A stretch of DNA of 64,000 nt from Promerops cafer (taxonomy: Eukaryota > Chordata > Aves > Passeriformes > Nectariniidae). The stretch is taken from assembly GCA_013398275.1 (NCBI GenBank), contig VZSE01009483.1, positions 524,879 to 588,878 of the forward strand, given 5' to 3'. Made by a program: the position numbers and the translations under genes. The notes below the pieces were generated by a model. That model was not told the origin of the DNA, did no database searches, and worked only from the letters and a program-made list of their open reading frames with translations. How positions within the stretch are numbered: the first letter of the stretch is position 1; each line of letters starts with the position of its first letter. This document shows, one piece after another, positions 24,801 through 37,900 of this stretch.

Positions 24801-27800
24801 CATTTTGAAAATAATTTTTTCCTGACATCTTTCAAAATGGCATTTAACAATAAGGACTCAACATTTTTGTAATAATGGTTTGTTCTTTCATTCAATCACT
24901 ATATGCTTGAGTAGTTATCATCTTTGAAAACTTCTACCAGCATGTGGTTTTCCTTTTTTACCCCTAGGCTTCACCCTCATGAAGCCAAACAACTTAAGGA
25001 TCATGGTGTATATACATGTTATGCCATTCTAGCAGGTTCTTCATTCCTTCTCTTCAGAAGTTTGTCATTAGGAAAGCTTTGTATAGATGTGTCATGAAAT
25101 AAATCTTTTTATAATAAGATGTGCTGTGAGCATTATTACTGGTACCCACCCAAATCTCTCTCAGGGCCAGTGGTGCTTGTGTTTAATCACTTCTGGCTTC
25201 AATGGCATCTGCAGGGGAGAGACTCCTTGGGCTTTTGTAGCTCTGGAGTGAGGTGTCTGAAGGGGATGAACAGAAGCTCCCCTGCCCTCTCCAGTTTATT
25301 TCAGTTCCATCTGCCTCATTTTCTTTATAGCCTTTTTGGTTCTTGTTTTCCATTTAATTTCTGGTGATGTTCATTCCATCTTTTGAACACTTCTCACCTC
25401 TATGCTACCTTAGACGTCATCCTAGGTCTAAAGTCCTCTTGCCCAACCATCTGCAGTTCTCTCAAACATTGATAACAACCATTTGCTTTTTATTTGTTCA
25501 TCTTTACAAAACTAAAGTCGTTAGGTAAGTATAAAGACTTAAATCAGAATGCAAATAAATACAGATTGAGCCAAGTTCCTGGAATTAAATATATGGTGCT
25601 GAGCATGAAAATAATTACCCTATAAGTTTTTGGGTTGTTATACTGGTGTAATGCTAGATAAATTCTCCTTCTTTAAATAGTGAATGATGTAAATCTAACT
25701 AACAAGCATGAGGAATTCCTCAGAGCTGATGTCAGCAAGAGACTTTCAGTAATTTCAGAGGGGAAATATTTGTAAGCTGAAAAAAGTTTTTATTGTGTTT
25801 GTTATTAGGATTGAGATAAATAGACCTATTATTACAAAGCCTTTTTGAAAATGCAGTTGCACAGTATTAAGACAAAATTGAAGGGACCTTCTGTGAGGTA
25901 ACAGAAACTCCAAAGGTATTCTTATCCAAAGACATATTTCACTGTAATACCTAAAGCACAACTCCCTTGGACTGTTTTCTATGGTGGCAGCAGAACATTT
26001 TTCATTCTTACACCTTCCAGTATACAGATGGCCTGTGTCAATGCAATCACCTTTCTCGCTCAGCAGAGAAGAGAACAGATGATAGAATTTAAATTAGAAA
26101 TGTGAAAGTGCCAAGTAAGAAAGCGTGTGAGAGAGATCTGCTCATTCCTCTCACCTCCAAGTGTGCAGCAGCCTCCGTGCACAAAGCCTGCAGGTCTGTG
26201 CTCTGCAGGACTGTGAGGGCTGGCTGTCGGAGTGGCTGGAAGCCAGGAAAAGGCAAGTGGCAGGCACTGGCTTCAAACAGACCCTGATATGTCACACAGG
26301 AGAAAGAGGACAGTCTTCAAAAGTGCAGTAATAGAAAAGGGGGGAAAACCCAAAGGGGAACAATACAAAGCAGAAGAAATAGAGAATTACCTTGTGCAGT
26401 AATGTAGGAATTCAACACTAAGAAAGACATAACTAGAGAAAAAGAGATGTGTTGTTAAGATGCAATTAGTAGCCACCATAGGACCAGTGTGAGGAACAAC
26501 TGTGTTACAGCTGTGAAACAATTTTGTTCAAACAATGAGCAAGGTAAGATATTTCCAGTGGATATAAGCTCACCAACAAGTGTGCCCATGCAGTGTAGCT
26601 CTCTGCTTTAGCTCAAGGAGGAGTTAACTGCAGAGGAGTAGACACTGTTTAAAAAGGGCTGCTTGCATGATGGAGGAAATAGAGGGGATCTTCTGTGAGA
26701 GAAATAAAAAAGAACTTAGTTTTTTCTACTGAACTGAATTTAGAAAGGGGACATTATTGCTTTCCATAATTTAACTGGAGGTGTCATAAAGGAGAGGAGG
26801 ACATGAAGCAGAAACATAATACTGGAGAAGAAATAGGGTTATTTAAACAGTATAGACAATTTTGGCACAAAACCTAGTCTTGTCTTGAAAATTCCCAGTC
26901 ACAGAGATGAAATTATTTTGCTGGAAATAGGGCCTTTCAGCCAGTAATTCAGTTTTGCAGTAAGGGCAGAGTAGATGCCATAAAAGAGCAGGAAAGGATG
27001 GGCACCAGGAGTCTTCCTCGGTGGCTCTGGAGTTCTGTGGATGCATCAGGGAGAGGCTGGGAAGGGCTGGCCAGTTCCTGTGGGGCTGTGGGACGTAGGG
27101 CTAAAAAAAGTTTTAGGGAAAGCTTTCAGTCAGACAACAGGCCAGTATCTGTCTAGGAATTTAAGTTGGTCAGCTAGGAGGGTTGTTCATAGTTTGGTGG
27201 GAAACTTTGGATGTGGGTAAGGTGGTGGGAGACACCAATTTCTGTGTGCTGGGGAAGTCTCTCTTTGTAGGTGGGGAGTTTTTCATTGTTTTCCTCCTGT
27301 GCTCTTAAGGAGAATGGAAATCCTTAGCCCACCTCTTTACCAAGGTTTAACAGACCCTCCCCTACCTCTTCAGTTGCCAGCCCACTCCTTATCCTGCTGA
27401 AAGGATTACTTGGGAAATGAGAAGAATATTTTTTGCCATCATGGAAAGGAGGCTCTGAAAAAAGAACGGGGGAACAAAAATAAATAGCAATTTTTGAGGT
27501 GAAACTAATTCACTTCATAAAGGTCTTTATGGAATATCACTGCAGAGCAAGGCAAGACCCAGTGACCCTGGACATCCTTTTCAGTGATGTACTTCTATGG
27601 AAAAAATACTCTTAAGTTTTGTCTTCTGTTGCCTTGAAGAAATGTTTTATGCTCAAAGAAACAAGACAATGAAAGCACTACTAATGTCTGTACACATCAG
27701 TAGTTTCTACAGAAAAGTCACACGGCTTGGACAGCCAAAGGGGTGCCCTAAAAATTAAAGCACTTTTTTGAGAATATCTGACCCATTCAGTGACCCTCTT

Positions 27801-30800
27801 TTCTCTCTTGCTTTACTACAGATCTGACTTATATCATACTGGACCCTCTCTTTCTAAGTTTAAGCAGGAATAGAGGGGAAAAACAATGAAATGAAGCTTC
27901 CTCGAGCTAGGTTTTCTGTTCACACTGTAGCCTTCACCAAATCACTTCAAAATATCACTAGATTTTGTTCCCTTTAAGATGAGAAGATATTGAAAAAAAA
28001 AGTATTTCAATTCAAATCTCTGTAATTTCCCAAAACTATGAAGTGCTGCAAATGCAGGATTATTTTGTAAAATGCAGGTAAATATGAACAGCATGAAACT
28101 GCACAATGATCAGTCAAGCCTGTCATCTTTATCTGCATCAAAAAAGAAAATCTTTTTGTCAGAAAGAAGGCTTTGGCTGAGTGGTCATGCCCAAAGCTTT
28201 TGACATCTATTCTGATGAATAGCTACCCTGAATTTTCAAGAGACAGCTCTTCTGTCAGACATAATTCTTCCAGAAACAACAAATATGCTTTGAGTATATA
28301 TTGTGGAGAGAGGTCAGCTGTGATGTGAACTAGAAAAGTCTGCTAATGCTGGACTTGACTTCCCTCTGTCATGCCAAAATTAGTGGTTTGTCTTCTGCAG
28401 CCTTCAGGAAACGCTGTTAGAGGCTTTAAGGTTATTTTTCACACAGAGGTCTTCTCCCATTTCCCAGCAAGACTTCCCGCTCCATTTAAAGTACCTGCCC
28501 AAATGTAGATTAAACATCTTTTAAGAAAGAAGAGGAAAAGCTGTTGATGGGTGTTGATTCAGTTCTTCCTAAGCCAGAAAGCTTTCCACAAGGCAATTGG
28601 TGTTGGCAAGGAATGCAGCCTCCACCCCAAAGCTATTCCTTGGACAGTTAAACAAGATGTTGGACTGTTTTTGAGGCAAAATATAAGGTTTCACTTGGAA
28701 AGAGAAAATCGAGATCAATCCATCAATACCATTAGCAATCAATAGTGGATTTTGCAGGAGGAAGATGGGCTGGATGGTTACAGTCATTACCCCAACCCAC
28801 AAACGTTGCACTGCTGAGGTCAACAGAATAGTTTTGTTTTTTTTTTTCCCAGTATGAAGAGGGAGGACAAAGGCTATGCAGAAATCCCGGGTCTTCCTTC
28901 CTCTTTATGAATGCAATCAATAGAGCTGCTTTAAATTAAGGAACCAGTCCTTCCTTTCTGCTGTCAAGGATTAACATCAGTGTTAATGAGGCCAGCTTCT
29001 CTATGGAAGAGAAAGTTTCTCACAAATCAACAACTGAGATGTGAATCAAATCAATGATACTTTGAACTCCAGTGACATTCTTTACCTTTCTTTTCTTGAA
29101 CGCTGGAAAAAACAATTTTATTACTTGCTACACATGGAGGCACACATACTCAGATGCAAATAGAAATGTTGTATGGCCGGTATGGGACTTGTTTTCAGAA
29201 AAGTGAAGCATCCATAGCAGACACTCAGGTCAATGTGAAACAGTAATGCTCAGCACCTCTAAAGAAACCAAGGCCAAGTTATTTTAAACTGAGAGTCTCT
29301 TTGTATGAATTAAGTTGATGAAAAGTAGTGTTTAGTCTGAAAATGTGCATGCCAGTGATTTCCCCATATACATATTGAACCTCATAAAGTATTTGAAATG
29401 GCAGTAGCAATTTAGTTCATCTAGCATTGTAGTGGTTCTCTCTCCCTGTCTTCTTTATTTTCTCTCTGTTTCTCATGGGCACAAAATTTAATCATTACTC
29501 ATGAGAAAAATTTAAACACAAAGGCAGTTCCAGGAAGGTATTTTTGCTTTCAAGGCATCTTTGTACATATTAGCAGGGGACACACTGAGTAGCTGTTTAA
29601 CCATACAGAACAGCATAGCATGTGTATACACTCACATGACCATTGCCAGCCGTGCACAGGATTTTTCTGCTGAACAGTCTAGGTTAAATTGATATTACTA
29701 AGGGGAAAATTACAGTGTACAACACAAGGAGCATCCAGCATCAAGGAATGACACATCAAGATTAGCCTTTAAAAGAAAAAGCCAGCCACTTTCTGTTTTC
29801 TTACATTGCAAGGAGCACAGCAAGAGAATGGAGGTAGGTGCTCTCCTGTCTTTCAAAAAGTGTTCAGTTTAAGTGGGAAAAAGTAAGCAAAACTGGGAGA
29901 ACAGCTTGTGCTGCTATATGACAAGGCCCACTGTCGTCTGTGGGTGGAACAAAAAGAGAACTGTTTGTTTGCATAGTTGCAGAAGTGCTGAAATAAAGCC
30001 ATGAAAAAATCCTTACCTTTCTGGACAGGAAAAACTATTGTAAAGATCTTCCTATTATGTGGCACCAGATCTGCTCATAAACCTTGCTCCCAATCTGCTC
30101 TTCACTGTGGTCTGTACTGCAGCAGCCACAGCAGCAGGTCAGGAATGTGCACTGATTTTTCATACTCTGGCAACTGAACTGCACCTGGGCTTCAGAGTTT
30201 CCTGGTGCAGACCCCACTTGCTGTACTGCTGTACGAATCACCCGGTGCTGCCATGACCCATGCTCACCTGACAGAACTGCACCAGCACAGCTGCACCAGT
30301 GGCAAATGTGCCTCCAGACAAGGGGTGGGTTACAGACATGAATGACTTCAATTTGAGGAGCTGCCAGCTTTAAAAACATGGTTTTTGTGCTGGCTGGGAT
30401 ATCTGCAGCATGCGCTTCCTGCACACTGACCATTAATACCCCATCAGACAGCATTAGCTTCTTTCATCTTAACAAATGTAGCTATCTGTGGTTATGATTT
30501 AGCAATCACATGGCAGAGCCTGTGTTAAGTGTGTTCTCTCCTTCTCCCTGCTGGTTCTTCAACCCCCACTGAACAGTGCCCCATCTCCACAGCCAGCCTT
30601 CCAGGCTGCTCTGCTCCTTGGGGCCACGGCTGCTCTCCCGTAATTCTGCGTGGGCATCTTTATCTGGCACAGTGAGCTGTGAAGCTCATTTTGCATTAAC
30701 TTGCACCACGCTCCCTCAATCAGCAGCGTGTGAGACAAAGAAACATATGGGCCTTTATTGTTGTCATTACTGTAATGATGATTACCCAGGGAAAAAGGGG

Positions 30801-33800
30801 AGATTAGTTAAGAGCAAAATCTAAATGGCAAGATTCTTATATTAACATGCCATTCCAATCAAGTAATCTGGTTCAAGTAATTGCATTATGAATACTCAGA
30901 AGGTATTAATTTTAAGATCCAGAAATCTAAATGTATGTAAAAAAACCCCTGTAGCATCTGTGTTATTGCTGCAATGCATAGTCATTGTATGGACTAGATA
31001 TGGGAAGAGTTTTTTCTAGGACATTTGCTTTGCAGTGGAAGCAGGTATCTTTACCGTGTATAAATAACTCAAATTAATCTCTTTTCTAAAAAAAGAATTT
31101 CCCTTTCTTCTTTTGAGATTTTAAACACAGGTACATTTAAATGTCTATAAACGTAATATAACTAATATTTACTCTGGTAAATAACTCTAATTTCTTCTGT
31201 GTTAAAAGGAAGATAGGAACAACTGCTGTATAAATGTGCAGCAGTTAATGGTAACCAATATTTTGCCTAATGTACCAATATCTATGTAAATTATGAAGGT
31301 TAGCTAAAGAATTTTCCTTTTATGCTTAAAATGCACATAACTCCACAATAGCTGAATATAGCTATTTAGTGTTGCTCTTCTGTTTTTGAAATACCTGTTT
31401 ACTTGCAGTTTGTCAGGCATTTCTAATGGCAGTCATAGTAAATTTAAAATATTTTGTTCTGTTACTATCTCATCTAGTTAGTTTAAGCATATGGCAGAGA
31501 AGAGAACCCCCAGTTAGTACCAGACTCAAAATGCAGTTCTGGATTCACAGCTGTGTAATTAATTTCTGTTGTTGCTGAAAAAATGCATGTGTGGTTCATC
31601 TGCCTCTATTAGTTTATGTTAGATTGATTACTTGAAAAGTTATTTCCCTTTAATTTTGCTCTGCTTCATATGAAACCTTGTCCTTGAACTGCTGAGAGCT
31701 TCAGGGCAGCCCTCATTCCCAGTGAAATACCTTCAAGAAGTGATTGGTATGATGAAAGGTCAGATTTAGAGCTCCTACTAAACTTGCATGAACCTTTTCC
31801 TTCACTTCTATGCAGAAGCTCTTCCCCAGCCTTGTCTTTCTGACTGTCATCTTCTGCAGTGACTGCCTCCAAGAACACCTGTACCTATTTGCCTCTTCAG
31901 TCTCCAGTTCTGTGCTCTTCTTTTTCACTCCTCTCAGACATTTCCTCTATTTTCCACTGTAGCTGCTTTTTTACTTCTGTAAAGCCTTTTTTGACACAAT
32001 TTACATATAAGATGTTAGACAAAAGAGACCATATTGCATGAAGCTTGGGCTTGCTCTGCATCCACAGCTGTTAGTAATAGAAAAACTGAAACATTATCAA
32101 GTTGATTGTGATACTGCTTGAATAAAGAGCTGTGATTTCATCTAAAGTCTCTCTTTTTTTTTTAATATTAGAAAGCTCTAACATGTCTTTCTATGCAATT
32201 TCATTAAAAAGGCACATACTTCAGTTTTGTTTGGCAGGAAACAATGGGCACTAACAGCCCAGTGACCAGCATTTGGCAAGTACACTGTCCAGAACACGTA
32301 TTTGCTGGGTCAACAAGTTATATGGAGTTAGGAAACTGCTGATTTGATGGTGCAAAGACTGTGAATATCTTCTCATGTAGAAAGCATGCAGTCCCTTTCT
32401 CATAAACCCTACAGGTAGAGTATGTGTCATTCTTTAACGCTGCTATGGGGAAAATTGCAAAATGGAAAAAATACTAATAAGCTTTTCCAGATGGCAGTAT
32501 AAAAACATTATTGCTTCTGCTACCATGTCTGTTATTTATTATATCTCCTGTTACCCAAGCATGGCTTAACTCTATTATAAAGCTCTCCTCAGTTCAGTAC
32601 TGCTGGAAATGCCTAGGACAGAAATATGGAGTCTGTTTTCTGCTGAAGGTAGCTTAATTTTCCTTTTTTTTGAGACAATTTATTTGGTTCTGAAATCTGC
32701 AGCTTTTTTTTTTTTTTGCTTAATTTGTTTCTAATTCCTGTATTACTTGTTCCATCAGTTTTGACATCAGTTGAAGGACACGACATCAGGGAAGGACACA
32801 AAATATCAGTACATGGAGATACTTTTAATGTTATGGTTTAGCCAAACTGTTAGGTTCAAGTCTTTTGTTGGTGTGACAAGAGGTGATGCTGTGAGCCAGC
32901 AGCGTGTAAATGCCCTGCAGGACAGTTTCTCAATGCTCAGGGTTAAGTCAGGGACTGACTTAAAGGGAAAAGGCCCTTTCCCTGGGAAAACCATTGCAGA
33001 AGAAGGAATGATGGCCAGGAGGTGCCCAGTGAGGGGTTCAAGAGGAAGCAGAGGTCCCCAGGCAGTTGTAGGCTGGATCCAGCCTGCAGGAGGCATCACC
33101 CCTATCTCCAGAAGCCTGCAACCTCCTGCCAACTTTCCCAGTAGTCAAGGTTAAAGTCAGAGGTGCCATTTTTGCCAAGCAAGAGATTTATAAGGTGAGC
33201 AGCCTAAACACCATATAGAATTTTCCACTGTGGACTCTTCCTCCAGAAGAAGGTCTTGGGAAGGTTCTGAGGAGTCAAAGATTGGTGCCATGTAACTCCC
33301 CAGGATGGGTGAAGCTGTTGCTTGTATTGCAAAGAATAAACCCAAGTAAGCCATCTGAAATTAACAGGATCAGTAAGGATGGATTTCTGGACATCAAAAA
33401 GACATTTTCCTGTAGGTGTTTAAGTCCTGTAATCTGTGAGATCAATGCTTGATCCACTTCTTTTAGAAGACTGCTGTTACACACTAGTAGAAACAATATT
33501 TTGAGCAAGGTTTGTAAATTTTTCTCTCTGCTATTAGCAAACTTACGTCATTAAAAAAACCTGCTTGGAATCCTTTTCCCCAGATTTATGGGGATTTGAT
33601 TTTCCTGAGGATGTGCTGATGTTATTTGTATTTGGCATAAATAATTTTGAATTGAGTCATTACTGGGTCTGAGAGATGGCTCAGCTGCATGCTGCTGGCT
33701 TGCTTGCTCTTTAACTTAATGGATTGCTGGGTCAGATTCTGAGAGTGCTTCTGGGAGAACAGCTTCTAGGAAATCTAGTCTTTGATTTGTCCCAGGGTAG

Positions 33801-33979
33801 ATGAATTTCTGTACCTTCTAACAACCCTCTTGCCTCAGTGGCTTGAAGAATGTGTGCTCCTAGGCCAGTCAATTGCCCCCCTTTGTCTCCTGCTTGCAGC
33901 AGTGCCTTAATCCCCTGAGACAGCAACCAGCTGGGGTACTAATGGCATGTCTAGTACAGAGGAGTTAGGTGCTGATATC

Positions 33980-34021
33980 TAGAAATCTATTAATTAATTT
34001 AATTTTTTAGAAATCTATTAA
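33980..34021. repeat. 14-bp direct repeat in AT-rich DNA
   Basis: TAGAAATCTATTAA occurs at 33980-33993 and again at 34008-34021, separated by 14 bp of A/T-only sequence. It is probably a local slippage duplication. Confidence 0.85.
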
Positions 34022-34640
34022 CTTAAGAGTTAAGAGTAAAAAGAAAGCTTTTATTTGGTGAGGAAGATGGAAATTATTCTGTAAACAGAGTGTGGCATTT
34101 GTGTCTGTATGTATAAAGGAAGCTGGAAGAAACTAAAGTCTTACTTTAGCTGAACTGGTAAAAATATTTAAAGAGACATTGTTAAGATTGGAGATGAAGA
34201 TGACTCCCTTCATCCTACTTCTTAGCAGAAATACCTGGATTAGAGAAGGAGCTAAGTGAGGCTGGCTGTGTCCATGAAGTCAAGACAATTTTCTTACACA
34301 CCCCTTAAAAGATGCCAGTTACAAACTGCTTTGGATTAGGACCTGGCAATGTTGTATCTGCCATTTTCTTGGTTTCTTTTCCCAGCAAAGCAAGCTAATT
34401 TAAATAGGTTTTCCTTCCTGCATTATGCAACCTGTCTGAGTAAAATGCTGCAGGACTTTCTCTTAACCTGGATGTGGATTGTCATAAAAACAAAGCATTT
34501 AGGGAAACAAACAAAAAAAATAACCTTGAGAGTCTATTTAGCTTGTCTTTCCTCACTCAGCCAGGATTAATTTGTGTCTATATAATTAATGATTCCTAAT
34601 TATTCCGTGTTTTCTTAAAAGCTCTGATTGTAGACTCCAC

Positions 34641-34815
34641 AGTCGTCGCAGGTGTCTTCTTGCAGTGTCTCACTGTGCCCATAAGTAAGGAGTTTATTCC
34701 AGCCTTCTCTTTTCTAGATTCCCAGTGATGACTATTTCTTCATGTACAGTGCCCAAACCTGAACCTGGTGCTCCAATCAAAGTTTCACCAAACCTTTTGG
34801 TATATCACAAGTTGC
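34641..34815 (-). mobile_element. Possible degraded CR1 interior fragment
   Basis: On the minus strand the stretch contains blocks resembling CR1: 'ccagccttctcttttctaga' near 34699, and 'agtgcccaaacctgaacct' followed by 'ggtgctccaatcaaagtttc' near 34749-34787. These correspond to the usual 'gtgcccaaaactgaacacag' region. Similarity is patchy and the bounds are uncertain. If real, it is a separate copy from the CR1 tail that begins just downstream. Confidence 0.35.
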
Positions 34816-34817
34816 AT

Positions 34818-34965
34818 TTCACAGAATCACAGAATCATTTAGGTTGGAAAAGACCTCCAGGATCACTGAGTTTAACCTTTGAACAATCACCACCTTGACA
34901 ACTTGAACACCTTCAGGGATAGTGAGTTCACCATCTCCCTGGGCAGCCAATGTCCACTGTTTGAA
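34818..34965 (-). mobile_element. CR1 LINE 3' tail
   Basis: The plus-strand text begins with the octamer tail 'cacagaatcacagaatcatt', then 'taggttggaaaagacct', 'ccaggatcactgagtttaac', and on to 'tcaccatctccctgggcagc'. This is the reverse complement of a standard bird CR1 3' end, so the element lies on the minus strand. About 148 bp is retained and it is 5' truncated. Confidence 0.92.
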
Positions 34966-37900
34966 AAAACTACATGTTTACATGTTTTCTTTGCACTTCA
35001 GATTGAAAAGAACATTTCAACCTTCTGTAGGTTAGTGACTTGCTAATACTCAGTCAAACACTGGAGTTATATTTAGCAGATTCTGAGAAATGTTCAGCAC
35101 ATGATGCCTCCAACTGGCTAACCCCAAGGGATATTTTCAAAGCTGGGAAGTTTTGATAGTAGCATCATGGTAAACAGGTTGAAAATCTTTCCTGAGTTGA
35201 AGATTAAGAAATCCTTGTGAGGGGAAGGATTTTAATTCAAATAACTCTCTTAGTCTGGCCTGGGTTCTAAAAGCTGGCTCTTCCTCTGTGGAAGCAATCT
35301 AAGAACATAATAGAAATAAGATCTCCATTTATTTGATTGCAAACCCTATGAAAAACACTAAAGAGAATACGGAAGAAATACACCGAGCTGTCTGTCAAAA
35401 TTGCTCTGTGTGCATTTTCATGTGATGCTTCTGTAAATGTGATGATCCTAAATTTCTCCTGTTACAAAAGTTCCTTCCTTCTCTGTGAGAATCAGAACTC
35501 GTGTGGTCCCTAAGCAGATTAATGACTTTGCAATAATGTCTATACCAAGAGTCTCATTTGTGTTCCTGATAGTACTGCAGAGCAGTGGGAGCTGGGACAG
35601 GATTTGCAAAGAAGACATGAAGGATGTGTACTTTTTTAGGACCTTCTCTGAGTTTCATTACATGGGAATTTATGGGAAATTTACTGATTTTTACTCTTCA
35701 AAAAATGTTATAGGTGGGGAGAAACTTTTATATGGGGACCGACTAGAGACAAATGATCAGTTTCTGCATCATTTTGCCATGTGTAACTTCATTTAATGTC
35801 AAAGAAGTGGCATTCCCTGCAAAATAGAATTTGTTTTGGACCAATATTTGAAGTGTTAGGAAAATATTAAGAGGAGATACAAGAATGACAGACTAAAGGG
35901 CAGCAATGGTTGAACACCTGTGCACTACCAAACTGCAGGTTGATGCAAGAGATTTGGTACACCCTGCCATGTGATGTACAGATGTACAAGGCTCTCCTAC
36001 ACACTGCCCCCAGCACTGAGGTGGGAGGCTAAGAAGTCCTGTTACCCCTTGCCCCACGCTGAGAATGGGGGGTGCTCTATAGAGGACTTAATGTCCTTTG
36101 GCCTTGCCAGCAGTGTTTCATCACCTTGGCAGGCAGAGGCTGGAGATGGTCTTCAGGTGGATTGGGCTGTTCTAACTTCTGCATTCCAAAAACTGGAGAC
36201 CATGTCTTGCCCATCAGGTCAGTTTTCTGACAGATCTGCTTCAGTGCTGTGACTCCTCATGACACACCAGTGTGGTATGAATAGCAGGCAAAGGTAGGTG
36301 AGGTCAAAGATGAGGAAGAAGAAATACAAGGATCCTCTTCTGTAACAATCTGTCTGGTCCCTTGCAATGGGTCGAAACGAGCACAACTGCTGTGAACCTG
36401 ACTGGGTTTGCCCTCTGCCTTCAAAAATATTGGGAAATTGCTTAGGCTGCTTCTGCCAGTGAGCTCATGTGTTTGTTCTGGTAAAAGCTTTTATAAAAAA
36501 AATTATAATTGGAACACATAAAACACTGATATGTGTTGTTCCCAAAGGAATGAATTTAAAGGCTGTTACTGTGTTAGAGCCAAATGCTTTGGTGGAAGCT
36601 GTATACTCAGGTCTTCAAAGAGAGTCACTCTGAGTACAGCTTTGTTTGCAGGCAGGTTAGTGTTCTGCCGTGGTCTTCGGTACAGGGAGGCTCACTCATG
36701 AACATAAAAAAATTTACCCTTCCCTATAATCCTTCTTCCTTGTTTAGCTGTTGAGGTCATTGCAGATGCATGACTTTGCTCTGTCCCTCCATTGAAAGAA
36801 ATACTTCTGAGACAGGGTATCCAAAAATAGACAAAGGGTGAAAATAATAGGAAATAAAAGTATTTATAGGGAATAACATGATACAACTTTTTATCCAGGT
36901 TTAATTTCCCACCAACATTAAATCAGCTATTTCTTTTGCTTTCTACCATATTTGTGTCTTAAAGCAGGCAAAATGTTTAGAATAATCATAATAAAGAACG
37001 TTGGGAAGCTCAAAACTGGAAAACAAGCTGCTTTTGACTTGCTTTTCCCCCATGGACTTCAGAGTCACAAATACCAAGTGTGTTTGTTTCTCTTTTGATG
37101 TGATTAATGGCCCATTCTTTCAGTGTGCTCCGTGAACTGGTCAAGAATTGGCAAGTGATAAAATGTTATTCGGTGGCTTATCAGAGCCAGTGCCAAACAT
37201 ATGACTGGCAGCCCTTGAGGTAAATAACTAAGTGGCTGTCCTGGCAGCTTGGGGAGGACTTGGGCATTCCTTCCTCATCAGCTTTGACTTTTCAGAATAA
37301 GCTGTTGGTGTGCTTCTCACCGAGTCCTCACTCAGCCTAGGACTCTGCAGGATGATCTCTGCCTCTTTCCAGGCACTTTACTGGAATTACCTGAGACAAG
37401 GAAACTCAGCCTGAGCACTGGCTGTCACTGCTGCTGCCCTGCTGGCTTTGCTAGATGTCAATCTGTACCATGGCAACAGTAATGTTGTCTCTGTTTCTTT
37501 TAACCTTTTCATATTCTTGCTGTGCTTTCTTTTGATTTTCTGACACGTGCTGTCACTTAGTAATAATAAAGCTGCCAATGGTATCAGCAGCTGATCTTTT
37601 AAGAAGGGATCAAGAAGACTGACAAGAGCAAAGGAAATGCCAGATTTCTCATGGCAGGTTAATTTATTCAAAGTACTCTGAAAATTATTTCTGTTCCTGT
37701 TATACACAGGTGATGCCCAGCAAGACCAAGGCCTGCAAGATGGGATGCAGGCTGCAGAAGGATTCAGTGTGTAGGAATTCTGTCAAATAAATGATTTAGC
37801 TACACGCCAAGCTAATAACTAAAAGCTGTTTGCTAAATATCCTGAGGCAGAGCCTGTAGGAATGAGTTGGAATTGCTATTTATTTGAATAGGCTATGAAT

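Larger units (their letters stand above)
19171..34640. other. Long unique stretch without recognised genes
   Basis: About 15 kb with no defensible exon. The longest open frames (minus strand 22358-22792 and 30035-30454, about 140 codons each) have no domain I recognise and no supporting start context or codon bias. Poly-T runs at 28837-28847 and 32704-32717 are isolated, and no gene-like sequence lies beside them that would indicate a processed pseudogene. A very short CR1-like remnant is listed at 21802. Confidence 0.45.

Noticed and set aside
30035..30454. Minus-strand open frame of 139 codons, Cys/His-containing
   Set aside because: It matches no zinc-finger spacing or other domain I know, has no convincing start or splice context, and its length is plausible by chance in a GC-richer patch of a 64-kb window.
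32704..32717. Poly-T run as the tail of a minus-strand processed pseudogene (also 28837-28847 and 61398-61412)
   Set aside because: No gene-like sequence or target duplication lies beside any of the three runs.
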